Assembly: GCA_032690845.1 (NCBI GenBank)
Contig: CM064430.1
Location: 49,263,882 to 49,327,881 of the forward strand
From: Eleusine coracana subsp. coracana
Lineage: Eukaryota; Streptophyta; Magnoliopsida; Poales; Poaceae
Direction: 5' to 3'
DNA length: 64,000 bases
Shown here in pieces: positions 33,715 through 45,410 of the stretch (positions are counted from its first letter, which is position 1; each line of letters begins with the position of its first letter). The notes under the pieces were generated by a model. It saw only the letters and a list, made by a program, of their open reading frames with translations. It made no database searches and was not told the DNA's origin. Made by a program: the position numbers and the translations under genes.

Positions 33715-36700
33715 GGTAGAGTTTTACCTCGGCATCCAATTATTTTGGTCAAATTACACATGTTTTTATCCTTGCCTCACGTACAGCCGCCTTTACACAT
33801 GACAAGTGAAAGCTAAATATTTTTTTTTTACCGAAGTCAGCAGGGAAACTCCCTACTTATATTTTTTTTAATTAAAGAAAAATCACAAATTTATGTACAT
33901 GATACAAGGCCTTAGGTCCAAAGGAAGACCCTAACAGACAAGGTTATGAACGACTACTCATAAAAATATTTAACAAAGATTGAACATTTGGCTTGGCTCT
34001 AAGCCGAACCAGTTTTATCTCCTCTCTAAATAGCCGTTTCCATGAAAGCTAAATGTTGGTTTGTCATTTAAAAAATAATTACTTGTACAACTATGTACCA
34101 TTTATTTTGTGACATTTTTTTCCCACCACTTGTCTTGTAGGAGTACGTTTTTGGAAGCTTTGACTTGCAGATTCATTTGGATATTTTGTATTCCTACTAA
34201 ATTAATGGATGCCAATATGCCAATCTTTGACCAAACAATGTCACATTGATTGGGTAAATGATGATCACATGCGAATGGCAAACACGTGTAAGCCTGATAT
34301 TCCTCGAGAAAAGAAATATAAATTCAAGTGATATACTACCACATACACAATTATCTTTCTAATAGACCTAGTTTAATTATTTTGTTTCCACTTGAGATTT
34401 TAAGATTTCATTGTATTTGTAAAATTTTACGAAAAATTAGATTATAAAAAGTTTGTGGCCCAAAGATGAAGTGCATTTAATAGTATGTGAATTAGAACTT
34501 GGTGAAGGCAGAGGGGAGTGGACTTTGAGATTATTGATTTTGAAGAGTGCAGATTGTGAATTCTGTACCAAAATCACTCTTATTTATTTTAGCTTCAGAT
34601 TGTAAAAGTAATTTAAGAACACATAGCGAAAACAAACAATGATTAAGTTTATGATGTCAAAATCTCGGCAAGCCTCTTGTACATGATACAAAACTTACCT
34701 TCAGATCAACAAATTCCAATGTTCCTCGAGGAGCGATGCATAAAAAGAATCAAGGAAAAGCACTAATAGTTCTTTATTCATTCGAGGTCGTTTTGGGAGA
34801 AAAGTTTTGACAGGCAGATATCCTCAAGCATTCGACCTATGGCCGCAACACTTTTCCCTACTGCCACCTTCACTTTAGCAAGCCAGCAAGCGTGCGAGTA
34901 TTTTCCCCAACTCCACCAATTGTTTTTCCTTTTCCGCTCACTTTCTCCCAAATCAAAAGACAATGAGTATCCCATTGTTTTAAAAATTATGCAAGTACCG
35001 GTACATGAATCTGACATGGAAAGCAATATTACAAACGCATAGCCGGGAGTTGCGTAAATGGCGCCAAATGGGTGATACAACTGTTTGTAACTTTATATGA
35101 ATGATTTATTTTTTATTTTTTTTTGTTCTTGTTGTATTCATATTAGCAACTTTTTTTTTAAAGAAAATTGAAACGGTTTCCGGCCGGCCTCCTTCATATT
35201 AGCAACTGTATTGCTACCGTCATATAAATTTTGTACTTTATCACTGTATATAATAGATTTTTTCGCTTGCAAAAAAACTGTAAAAGACACAACAATGATG
35301 GAGAAAACTGAATGAAACATTTTTTGAGAAATACAATGAGAACATTTATTTTTTTAAAAGAAAAACTGCAGTGAGACTATTCCATCTGAGAGTTCTTTTT
35401 TTTTTCCTTTCTGAATGTTTTTATTTAAGCACTATCTATTAGCTTTGGTTCTATACGCAAACAATTGATCGTTCTGTTTTGTCCATCATGCGCTGCTTCA
35501 GTATTTTCATATTAAGCCGTCCAACTGGCAATTAGGATTCTCTCGGACAGCATGCGTGATGATGGCAGGTTAGCATGGCTGTGTGATCCTCCATGGACCC
35601 GTCGAGCGATGCATGCAGATGTGTCCTTTTATTAAAAGAGCCTTTTCTTTCAGTTGATATCATTAATGATGGCCAGTATTATTCTACACTAATTAATTTG
35701 TTGGTATCTTCCGTGTTATATCAAATAGTTAGAAAATGTTTAACTCAGTGGCACAACCTGTCATTTTGAGATAAGGCGATGAAACAAATAACGAATGTAT
35801 ATGTATAGTTTAATGTTATGTTTTGTTATTACATTCAGTTTGTTTCTGGTCTTTTTTTTTTTTTTGCCAGATGAACCTTAAGCTACAACCTAGGGTCCTG
35901 AGATACTGTTCGTATTCAACAGTTGAAGTAGCACCATCCTTGAACTCTAGATGCAACTTCGTGGTTACGCCAGCTAGTAGCCTCAATTTCAAGAATATAT
36001 ATTCCCGATTCCTTACTTAACCCCAAAGCGTTCACCGAAAGACTGCCTACTTTCTAACCTCAGTAGTGTTTCACGAGATCTGCATGAGCAAAAACCAGTA
36101 TAAGCAACTTGGACTTGGACCCAAAACGCAAGCTATAAGTCATAATTTAAACGCTAAATTAAATGTGTATGTGTAATATAGTTATCATTTTTGCTGCATG
36201 CTCAAATCTGAAAGATGGGGGGTTCATATACATATGCGCAAACTATAGGATGACAAGATGCGTAGCCAATTGTGTCCTATAGCTTCCCCTGCGCCACTGA
36301 TAACGGTGAGTGCAGCACAGCCGATACACAAGTTGCCCGCAGGCTGGCTAGGCAGAGACACGCCCTCGTCAGAGCACACGACAGCTGTGGTGCGTGTGCT
36401 GATGGATCGGTCAATTTATCCAAAGTCCAAACAGATACTATACGATATCGTGATTCGTGACAGATGGATATGCACGCATGCATAGAAGCGTAGTAGTATT
36501 AGAAATGCAATTATCATCAGTTGCCTGCATCTCCAAAGCAGATCATGCAGCAGGGCCGCACATGCATATAACGCGGTCCATTATTTGGCACGAAAGTTCG
36601 CCGCACATCGTGGCACGACCAGGGAAAAAAATTGGCGTCGATAGCGATCTCTCTAGCCCCAGGTCAAACTCAAACATGAAGTTCTTTCCGTTTCGTTTTA

Positions 36701-37335
36701 AAACATAAGAAAGGTTAACGTTAACCTATGAAATTCCTGTGTTTACTGGATGCCTGAAAAATCACCGAGCATGCGAGAGCGAGAAAGCAGTGTAATAGTT
36801 ACAGCATGAATCCTATGAAATCCGTTTTCAAAACACATAACGAAACAATCACCATGTATTGTTACTTCTGTGCAGCAGTCTACTAAATAATATTATATGC
36901 ATATCACAAGAAAACAGAAAATTAAACACACTCTTGTGCTAGCTTCCCCTCCCTCTCTCTCTCTCCCTCAACAACAAATTAGATCTAGATTTAATCTACA
37001 TAGGAGAGACTCCAAGTATATGATTTTTTCGTTGGTGGTAGGAATGCATGATGTACATTTAAGTAAACTTTAACTACAACTTTAAAAAACAAATAGATTC
37101 AAACAAATTTGGGCAAAACCATATATTCAAACTCAAAATTCAGCTTTATTTCAAAATAAGAGGAAAAAAACATGTGGAATACTTTTCTCCTTGTCTTGGA
37201 GAATAAACTTCTAAAAAAATAAAAATAAACTCAAAATCTTTCCCCCTTAATTTTAATGAAATGTCCAAATTTTTGAGCCGTCACTATTCGAGTAAAATAG
37301 GGAACGGTCAAGAGAGTTTTTTTGTAAGGAAATCT

Positions 37336-37589
37336 GTAGTGGCAGCCAATAACAACGGTTTATAATAACAATCGCCGCTACAGAATGTTGTATTAATAGC
37401 GACGGTTGAAAATCTCAATTCTGTTACAAAGTTTTTTTAGCAGATGATAATTCTAGCCACCGTTATTAAGTATTTGTAGCGGAGGCTTATTAACGGCTAG
37501 CCCCCCTTGACCTGTAGCATCGGCTGTATTTTGAACCCGCCACTAGGACTTTTATCGGTGGGTCACTACAATACTATTTTGGTGTAGTG
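37336..37589. mobile_element. CACTA-derived fragment or small non-autonomous element
   Basis: It contains GCGACGGTTG, CGCCGCTAC and related subterminal-type units and ends TTTTGGTGTAGTG, the reverse complement of a canonical CACTACACCAAAA terminus. The left side has GTAGTGG rather than a clear CACTA end, and I cannot assign a 3-bp duplication. The units resemble those of the 10.2-kb element but the termini differ, so it belongs to another subfamily. Confidence 0.6.
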
Positions 37590-38335
37590 GTCACTGGCGC
37601 ACTGAAGGCATCTCTCTACTACGTTAAACACAGGTGATTCAGCTTTCCAATTACCTCCGTCCATGCATGTGGGCTGTGGCCACATAGACAAGTTGAGGGC
37701 TGAGGCAATAGTGTGGCGTGCTATGAATTTGCTGCTACTGCTATATCTGAGCTATCGGAACTAGTATAGCAAAGAATGCGGCCGGTATGTTCCAACGGAC
37801 CGATCAAAGTGCTCCATGATGCACACAGCGGCGACCGGCCTGCTGGAGAAAAAGGTTCAGAGAATCTGAGAACATATTGCAGGCCTACCCGATGAACCAC
37901 CACTGCCAATGATGCGCTTTTCGTATGTAAAATAACTGATCGATGCACACAAAAAGAAGCTAAGCCTAGCACTAGTCGTTGAAGACTTGCAGCACTCAGC
38001 TCCTGCTGTTGCTGTCTTTCTTTATCATGGGCTCACAAAGCAAAAGGTCACCTTCCTTTTGATCCTCACTTGTGCTCGGTTCAGCTCTGAATGATATAGC
38101 AACAACGAAGACCAATGGAAAGGGAGTACTTGAAACCATTGCGCAGTGGACTCTTGTGTAGTCTTGTTTTTTCTTCACCCCTTTAGCTCGTGCGAGTTGC
38201 TGATAAACTATTGAGTAGGGCTGTCCATGGCTGATGGCTTGGCTTGCTAATCAGCTGCGTGCGGCGGCAGACCAAAATTGGAGGGGATAAACTACCAACT
38301 GCATTGAACCGTTAACAAAGTTACACAATGCATCG

Positions 38336-38444
38336 TACATAGATTTAGCTAGTTTTATTCCATAATCCAACTTTACAAAGAATGATGTTTAAAATACAGC
38401 AAAACTTTACATAGATTTAGCTAGTTTTATTCCATAATCCAACT
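38336..38444 (+). repeat. 37-bp direct repeat
   Basis: TACATAGATTTAGCTAGTTT continuing through TATTCCATAATCCAACT occurs at 38336-38372 and again, identical, at 38408-38444, 72 bases apart. Confidence 0.9.
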
Positions 38445-39445
38445 CATTTATATATATTCCAAATATTAGTTCAAATATGTAAAATTATAAGTTATATTTT
38501 AATATTTGTAATATAGTAAAAGAAATCATAATAAATATATGATAATTTTTATTTTTTAAAATAAGATAAATGATGAAACATAGTACTAGTTTTCATGTCT
38601 TGACTCTTGTATGGTTCTTTTTTGTTACTAAAATGTTTCTAAATATGTGAGCAATGTTCTTTTTTGTACATATTGCAAATCTGTAGGTTCATGACAAATA
38701 TTGTAATACTGAACCATGAATCAATGCTAAACAGGTCGCAACTCGCAAGGGTTGGAATTGAGACGTCATGAGCTTAGCCTCTAATGTTAGAGCAGGGCTA
38801 ATGATGCAACGAGCTTCTGATATTTTTTTAAATGTTTCAATACATGGGTAGCAATTTATAATTGACTGAAAGTCTTAGACTTTCTTGGACGGGCTCACTA
38901 AACGGGTGGTACCTAAATGGGCTGTGCTCTGAGGTGGGTCGGACTGGGCCGTTCCAGGGAGCCCGAATGCCCAGCTATGCTCTTATCTGATTTAGCCAGC
39001 TGATTACACTCCAGTATACTTGCTCTTATTCTGTGTTGGCCTGTTAGTCTTATGGGCTTAATTTGTTGACTAGTTGCAATTGCAATCATATGGCCTGCAT
39101 CGAAGCTATTGAAATTCTAGCCCATCTTGTCTTCTCAAATCTAAATCAGCTTGTCCAGTATATATATCTTTTCATTTTCCTTTCCCACTATGCAACTTGT
39201 TGTAATAAATTGAGGAATATACAACATGCTCACGCCCTGATACACACGTATCACATCTCGAATCTAGATCAGCCTGACAGAAATGCTAGCTGCCTGTTAT
39301 GTAAACAAAAACTACTGAAATCGAAAGGTACTAAGTAATTAAACAAACGAATCGAACAAATAAATGTGTATACACAATAAATTAAAGGAAAATCAAATGA
39401 CTAAATAAAGATGCTCCGCGCGCGTATCTAAACTGATCTCTATGT

Positions 39446-39796
39446 CTACTCATCATCAAGGTCTTCTTCTTCGATAGTCTGCAGCTTGGGCGGCTTGTGG
39501 CGCACCTCCGCTGCTTGCCGGTGCCCCGCAGCGGCCACGACTTCGACGCGCACGGCGCCCATGCTCATGATCTCCTCGACGACGTCTTCATCCGTTGACG
39601 ACCCCCCGTGCCCGGCCCCCTCAAGCAATCGCCGCAGCTGGCCCTTGGTCATCCTGATCTTCACCTTCATGCCGCCGTTCTCCATCGCTACCGTGGTTCG
39701 CTCCTCACCAGAACGCGCGGCCGGCTTTAGGCCCCAGTCGTAGTCGTCGTCCCACGCCATCACCCTTGGCCGCTCTAAGCAGTTGCAGTTGCCCAT
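39446..39796 (-). CDS. Small N-myristoylation-type MGN protein, 116 aa
   Basis: Single exon. An ATG 33 bases further upstream is in frame, but the internal start gives MGNCNCLERPRVMAW, a classic N-myristoylation plus Cys palmitoylation start seen in many small plant membrane-anchored proteins, so I prefer it. The middle has VKIRMTKGQLRRLLEG, a conserved element of a plant family whose function I do not know. The C-terminus is acidic (EEEDLDDE). Expected location is the inner face of the plasma membrane. A TATATATA tract at about 40018-40027 is a possible TATA box. GC-rich codon use sets it apart from the AT-rich surroundings and supports coding. Confidence 0.7.
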   Translation of the reverse strand: MGNCNCLERPRVMAWDDDYDWGLKPAARSGEERTTVAMENGGMKVKIRMTKGQLRRLLEGAGHGGSSTDEDVVEEIMSMGAVRVEVVAAAGHRQAAEVRHKPPKLQTIEEEDLDDE

Positions 39797-41600
39797 GGCA
39801 AATAAAGCTCTGATAGCTATAGCTAGCACTGCTTCTCACGGTTACGGTAGAAGAAGGTATAGCTTCTTACACACAGATATGTATGGGATCAAAATTGACT
39901 TCCGAAGAAAGGAAGAAAGCGATGAGCTAGTAGGATTTTGAGCTGGTTTATTCTCTCTGGGGTTTTGGTTGGATCTCTATTTGTTGCAGTGGAGAGATAC
40001 CGACTGCATATGGAAGTGTATATATATGTGCGCCTGGTCTGTAATGTAATAAGGATGATTAGGAGACTTGTTCCATCTAGAGCAAGTGCTAGGAAGGCGT
40101 CTCGATCGAGCACTGACACGCATTGCAATTTGCAACGGTATTTTATAGTTATCTGCGGAAGGAGAGAATAAGATCAAGAAGTGGTTGCACGCATCGTACT
40201 TTGTCGAGGCCCGGTCGACCGTCAGAAGTTGTGTCCGTGTAGGGCAGCAGGCGTTTAGATTAAAAGGTGCATTTGTCTGATGGTTATTTTGTTTAGTCAT
40301 GACGATGACGATGATTTGGGCGCATCTGAGATGGAAACGGCTAATATCCACACGGACTGTTTAGTAGAATATATTGCTCACGTGTTTGTAATGAACTTGT
40401 GCTGATCCTGACGAGTATAATACATACTAATAACTTTTATAAGATCACAAAAGATGTTTGCAATCGTATGAGATTAGAGGCAACTAATTGGCTCCGCGTT
40501 TTATTTCGGTGCACGCATAGCTCATGATTTAATCCATAAGGTGTCCTTGAATTTTTTATTTTGCCACTTTTGATGCCTATTTGCGGTTGGTAAATCGGAC
40601 CTATCCACTCTTTCCAGCCATCAATAATTACTTCTATAGTGGCTTCATGCTGTGATCCCCATATTTTCCTGACTATAGTATCAACAACCGAAGATTATTG
40701 GATTATCTTACATGTGTCATTGATTTATTACTTGTATATATTTTTGTATCACTATTTTTTTTGCAGATTATTTTTACGATAACAGTTGTGAGTAACATGT
40801 AAACTTAAGTATGAGCATTTTTTTTTGCAATGAAGCGGTGGCAAAAAAATAAATCTTTTCCTGATTAATATGGTAATTTTCAAACTTGAGAGAACGTGAA
40901 TACTTATTTTCTTAAATATTATTAGGATCATATATGTTGGCATTACTAAAAGTGAAGTAACAGAAAAATAAAAAAGAAGCAGCCAATAAAAGAGATGGTT
41001 ATATCAAGATCCTAACGATAATTAACCCCTCGACCTTGTTGATGCACGAGCTGACAGATCACCATTTGCATAGTGTGAATTTCATCCCGTGTACGTGGTC
41101 GTCGCGTTTATTTAATTTGTCTGCGCCGTATGTTGTATTTCGTGACGAGGTAGACCGATTCTTGACATTGACAACCTTTGCTTTTCTCAATTACAATTTT
41201 TAAGAGATTGACCTGCACTTGGCATGCTCACACTAGTTTACATACCAAATCCAGAAGCGTCTACACATTGTGATATTAAACTCGCTGGTAAGCGACATCC
41301 ACGTGCTTAGCCGGAGATTCCATTATGCTGAAACTAAACTGCACACTGCACTTCGTTCAGGTCAGGCCATGCTGCTTTATACATACAAAAATGCACAGCT
41401 ATATGTACAATGAACAAGGATGTCACAATAACAAATATCAAACCTTGGATAAATAAACCCTTGAAAACCTAAGGGGACATGCTCACCTGCTATATAGGGC
41501 TTGTTTGGTTTGGACTCTACTGTATGCGCATTAGGCCTCCAAATTTAGTGGCATGTGTGATGGGATGGAGCTGCCGGACTTAGGCAGCCTCCCCAGCCAG
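39797..41600. other. Intergenic, no gene recognised
   Basis: Upstream region of the MGN-type gene and AT-rich DNA. No supportable open frame or element was found. Confidence 0.5.
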
Positions 41601-41609
41601 AACAGAGGG

Positions 41610-41915
41610 TTTCTTTTTTGAAATTGGATATTTAATCCATTACTCAACTATAGATAGATCGTGGGTAATCAGTTTTACAATATGATCTGGGAGGACATCC
41701 GCACCAGTATTTTTCCCTACATCATCACACCTCGGTCCGTGATCGAGCTGCAAACTCAGAAGCCACTCTATTAAATGACCTTAGGACAAAATCAAGAGAA
41801 GCATTGCTAAAATTACCGAGTGACAAATCTCCCAACTCCATAATAAGGTCCCCAACCCTTACAACATCAGTTTCCACCACGACTTTGGTGATGCCCAAGT
41901 CTATCGTCGCATATG
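41610..41915 (-). mobile_element. 3' relic of a LINE (RNase H-like end)
   Basis: On the minus strand the frame reads TIDLGITKVVVETD, VGDLIMELGD, FVLRSFNRVASEFAA, then after a frame change near 41737 CDDVGKNTGADVLP, DHIVKLITHDLSIVE and stop. V-ETD and the R-FN-VA-E-A pattern are the end of the plant RNase H-like domain at the C-terminus of non-LTR retrotransposon ORF2. A short T-run on the plus strand (41613-41618) may be the remains of the poly(A) tail. Confidence 0.6.
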
Positions 41916-42395
41916 CATGCCCAAAAGAGGATCACGGTAAGTGATTTTTTTGCCCAGTCTCATTCTTATTGTTTTCTAGTGTAATGAACAAGTTTTGCAA
42001 AGTTGCATTGGCCTAACAAGGGCCAGGCCCTCAATCAGCTTTTGGGCTCGGCTTGCCTACTTGAAAGGTAGCCAAAACAAATACCGTGCTTGACAGTGTA
42101 TGGAATCAATCGGACAGCAACAAATACGATGTGGGAGCAGAACCGAGTCAACGAATATCACGTTTCTACTAGATAGTAATGGGAATTTAATGCAAAATTC
42201 TCAACATAAAACATGTTATCCCACCAAATTGTGAGTCTATTTTTGAATTAACTTGAACCTATGTGTTCCTTATATTAATTCTACAAAATGAGATCTGATA
42301 GAGATATTATTACGTTTTGAAAAAAATGATTATTATCAACATTTTGGATATATAGTTTCAACATTTCATTTATACCATGTCAATATTTCATATGC

Positions 42396-42660
42396 ACGCG
42401 AAAGGGCCTGTCAGTAGCACCTCAGGTTCTGGGTTCGACTCCCCGTGGGAGCGAATTTACTAGTATTTAACGACATTATGCTTTTAGTTATAGGCGACAC
42501 TCCTGTCGATAGCGTGTCGCCAGTGGTGACTTTGTCAATCCAGAGAATTTGCCGGCTCAGTTTTCGAAGATGCTCATAGGGTAGGGTTTACGTACGTGTG
42601 TTCATAGGGGTAAGTGTACGTGCACGGGGTTTACGTACTGTTTAAAATGTTAAGTCTATA
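42396..42660 (+). mobile_element. SINE-like element with tRNA-type internal B box
   Basis: GGTTCGACTCC at 42432-42442 fits the pol III B-box consensus, preceded by a degenerate A-box-like segment (GGGCCTGTCAGTAGC). It lacks any tRNA fold or acceptor stem. The downstream body has TTCATAGGGGTAAGTGTACG near 42600, reminiscent of repeats common in grasses. Boundaries are uncertain. Confidence 0.4.
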
Positions 42661-44097
42661 TATTATTAATATGCAAAGTTGTAACTAGTTATAATATCCA
42701 AAGAATTTATAAGCATGGAAAAAATATAATATGCTACATACCGCGATAAACAATTTGAAGTTATTTTCGTGCAGTCCAAATTCATATTCACTTAATCTAC
42801 CTAACAAGATCCATATTCATGAACTGAATAAAGCCTTTTTTTTAGCGGTGATGAAGACAACTTATTATACTTGCACGGGGAGCAAACACACATTGAGGAC
42901 GCTGGTGATATCATGTTGTCATCTAGAGCGTTGATTCAATGCTAAATAGTGTCCTGTTTTGCTATCTATTACTGTCGTAGTGCCTGAATTTCGGTTTTAC
43001 TTGGAAGTTTTGACCATATTTCTGACTTGCTGTGACGTGCCTGCGAGGGTACGCTGTGAGGCGCAATTTGCTTTGGCCATGTGATGGCTGGGATGATAAA
43101 GGCTTCTTTTGTTCACATCCTCAGAATTCAGGTAGAGTATAAGTTGAATTTTATCTGCCTAGGGTTCGGTGCTTTGCCCAAACTAACAGACGTCTGTTTG
43201 ATCAACGGTCCATGACATGGTATCTCTTAGTATCACTAGGTATCTTGCAAACACTGTAAAAACCCCTCTAAATTCATGGCTAAAACTTGTATGGTTTTGT
43301 TGGGTCCTTAATTAATTAAGGAAAGCAAAGTTCTTAGTTGATAAATACTAGTAAGGTGTGGTCCATAGTGCTTTTTGCTACCACGCTTTTAATAACTGAA
43401 ACATATATATAATCTCCTGCAAAAAATCTGTCAAATGACACTGGTACAATAAGCGGCAAGGTATCCTGCGAATCCAGAGGATAGTTTGCTTTCTGCAGTT
43501 TGTTGTACTTGCATTTGCCTTTGTGTTTGCCCAAAGGCGAAGTTTCGCCAACTGTTCTTTGGATACCTTCCAAGGATTTTTAAGCAACGAGGCAAAGAAT
43601 ATTGCCCAAGAACATCAGAATCTCCGAACAATACTGCCCTTCACCCCCTCCCCCCAAACAAAAAAAAAAAAGGCACCTTTACAATATCCTACGAATAAAC
43701 AAGGGATACAACCATACTAAAAAAGATACACGATAAAGAAACGGAGGGAAAATGATCTCCAAACAAACACCCTGAGATCCTGTAAACTTATTCCTGCTGT
43801 TCCACTTTCCAGCACAGTCCAACGCCCTGTCAAGCAGCCAGGAATCGGTGCTTCTGCGGTACGCTCCTCTGTGCGTTGCGTGTCAGCATCTCGCCTTTGG
43901 GCAAGGCAAGAATATTACTGCCTTGACATGCATGAGCAACCCTCCAGAGGCCTCGAGCTACTATTAAGCCTATAAGACGTCGTCGATCGCCATCGTTCCA
44001 TCCGTGTGCTTAAACACACTAGTAGATAATTAATTAAGCTCAGTTCAGTACTCTCCAAGCAGCAGCAGGGGCATCGTGCTCTTCGACCCGTGAGACC
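42661..44097. other. Intergenic upstream of the NHL gene
   Basis: No gene is recognised. CCTATAAGA near 43969 could be the NHL TATA box. A-rich and C-rich short tracts lie near 43640-43670. Confidence 0.5.
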
Positions 44098-44706
44098 ATG
44101 CCGCGTCTGCCGCGTTACGACCGGCAGAGCCCGGGCGTGCGGTGCATCAACTTCCTCTGCGCCGTGCTGCTGACGCTCGTCCTCGTCACGGCCATCATCT
44201 TCTTCGTGATGTGGCTGAGCCTCCGGCCGCACCGCCCTAAGTTCGCCCTCGCCGACTTCGACGTCCAGTACGCCAACCGGCAGTCCGGCCTGGCCAACCT
44301 GCCCGTGCGCTTCTCCGTCAACGAACATAACCCCAACAGCAAGATCGGCATCCACTACGAGGCCATCAACGCCTCCGTCTACTACAATGATCAGCTCATC
44401 GCGTCGGGACCCGCGGGCAACGGGCCCTTTTTCGAGGTGCCCAAGGGCAGCACGGCCGTGCAGGGGAGCCTCACTGCAACGGGCCCGACGCCAAGCGACG
44501 CGGCGTGGCCGAGGTTCGCCGGAGAGTTGTCGGCCGGGAGCGTGGCGATGAGGCTGGTGCTCAGCTCCACGGTGCGGTTCCAGGTGAAGATATGGGACAC
44601 CAGGGTGCACCACATGAAGGTCGAGTGCGACTTCAAGATTGGCGGGGACGGCACGCTCCAGCACCAGCAGGGGAACAAGAATTCAGGGTGCGCGGTATAC
44701 TTCTAG
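44098..44706 (+). CDS. NDR1/HIN1-like (NHL, LEA_2 domain) protein, 202 aa
   Basis: Single exon. A short basic cytosolic N-terminus (MPRLPRYDRQSPG) is followed by one membrane helix at residues 16-42 (INFLCAVLLTLVLVTAII) and an extracellular or luminal LEA_2 domain from about 48 to 190 (FALADFDVQYANR, VRFSVNEHNPNSKIGIHY, VYYNDQLIASG). NHL proteins are plasma-membrane proteins linked to defence and stress responses; the exact role of this one is unknown. Length is typical of the family. The start is the first Met, 43 residues before the domain, with no upstream in-frame alternative nearby. GC-rich codon use and an intact frame support a functional gene. Convergent with GPAT9, about 0.7 kb away. 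Confidence 0.88.
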   Translation: MPRLPRYDRQSPGVRCINFLCAVLLTLVLVTAIIFFVMWLSLRPHRPKFALADFDVQYANRQSGLANLPVRFSVNEHNPNSKIGIHYEAINASVYYNDQLIASGPAGNGPFFEVPKGSTAVQGSLTATGPTPSDAAWPRFAGELSAGSVAMRLVLSSTVRFQVKIWDTRVHHMKVECDFKIGGDGTLQHQQGNKNSGCAVYF

Positions 44707-45410
44707 CGTCGCCGCTGCTTGGTTTTGCATCTCACTTTTATTTCTTTCACTTGGTTTCTTCCATGGACCATGGTTATGATCAGTCGCTCATTAGGCTGAT
44801 ATATTTATTATTCATTTGTATGCATATCAAGACAGGACTTGCGAAAAAATTTGATGTTCCAAATTTGAAAAAGCAGATAGGAAGTTCTTTGGCTAATAAC
44901 TTGATCAAGATGTACAAGATTGCACAAGGAAGTCAGGATGATAACCTTCAAGTCCCAGCAGTATTTACTCACCACCAAAGCTCATATCAGTTCGATTTAC
45001 ACCCATACCGTAACGATCTGCTCTCAGGTGTTCACACCCCTGCCTTTTGCTTCGCAAATCAACCATCTATTAATTAATATAGAACATAATCAAATGAATT
45101 TGAACATGACTTAGCAACTCATAAATACCAACACGAAAACTCGAGAGCGCACCAGGCAGAAGGGTTTAATCCTAACCAATCATCAAATGAATAACCATAA
45201 CGCATAGAAATATTCCCTTTCCTGGGAGGTACATGCTGTTGATTCTATCAGATCAAACTACTAGCAAATTTACAACAAAACTGAGCTGGCCATTTCATGT
45301 GTCCCGGATTCAACTTTTTTTTTTTTTGGGAAGCCAACTGATTCACAAGATTGCTAAATCGAAAACACTAGTTCTATTCACCAAAGGCCCTTACATCAGT
45401 TGATGTCTGC
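44707..45410. other. Spacer between the convergent NHL and GPAT9 genes
   Basis: Holds the 3' UTRs of both genes. An open frame runs through 44780-45077 but has no recognisable domain and continues a shadow frame of NHL. Confidence 0.5.

Larger units (their letters stand above)
33715..39445. other. Gene-poor intergenic region
   Basis: About 5.7 kb of AT-rich DNA. No open frame has a recognisable domain. A minus-strand frame near 34778-34910 (WSWGKYSHACWLAK, AAIGRMLEDICLSKLF) looks protein-like but is isolated. A CT microsatellite lies near 36950-36968. A CACTA-derived fragment and a 37-bp direct repeat are listed separately. Confidence 0.5.

Noticed and set aside
34778..35080. 100-codon minus-strand frame
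   Set aside because: Partly protein-like, but isolated, with no family match that I recognise and no exon structure.
41505..42085. GGGCTTGTTTGGTTT with an AGCCAAAACAAATAC partner as ends of a transposon
   Set aside because: The match is short and imperfect and I find no target duplication; the motif is common in grasses.
42420..42460. tRNA gene
   Set aside because: Only the B box is present; no cloverleaf or acceptor stem can be drawn.
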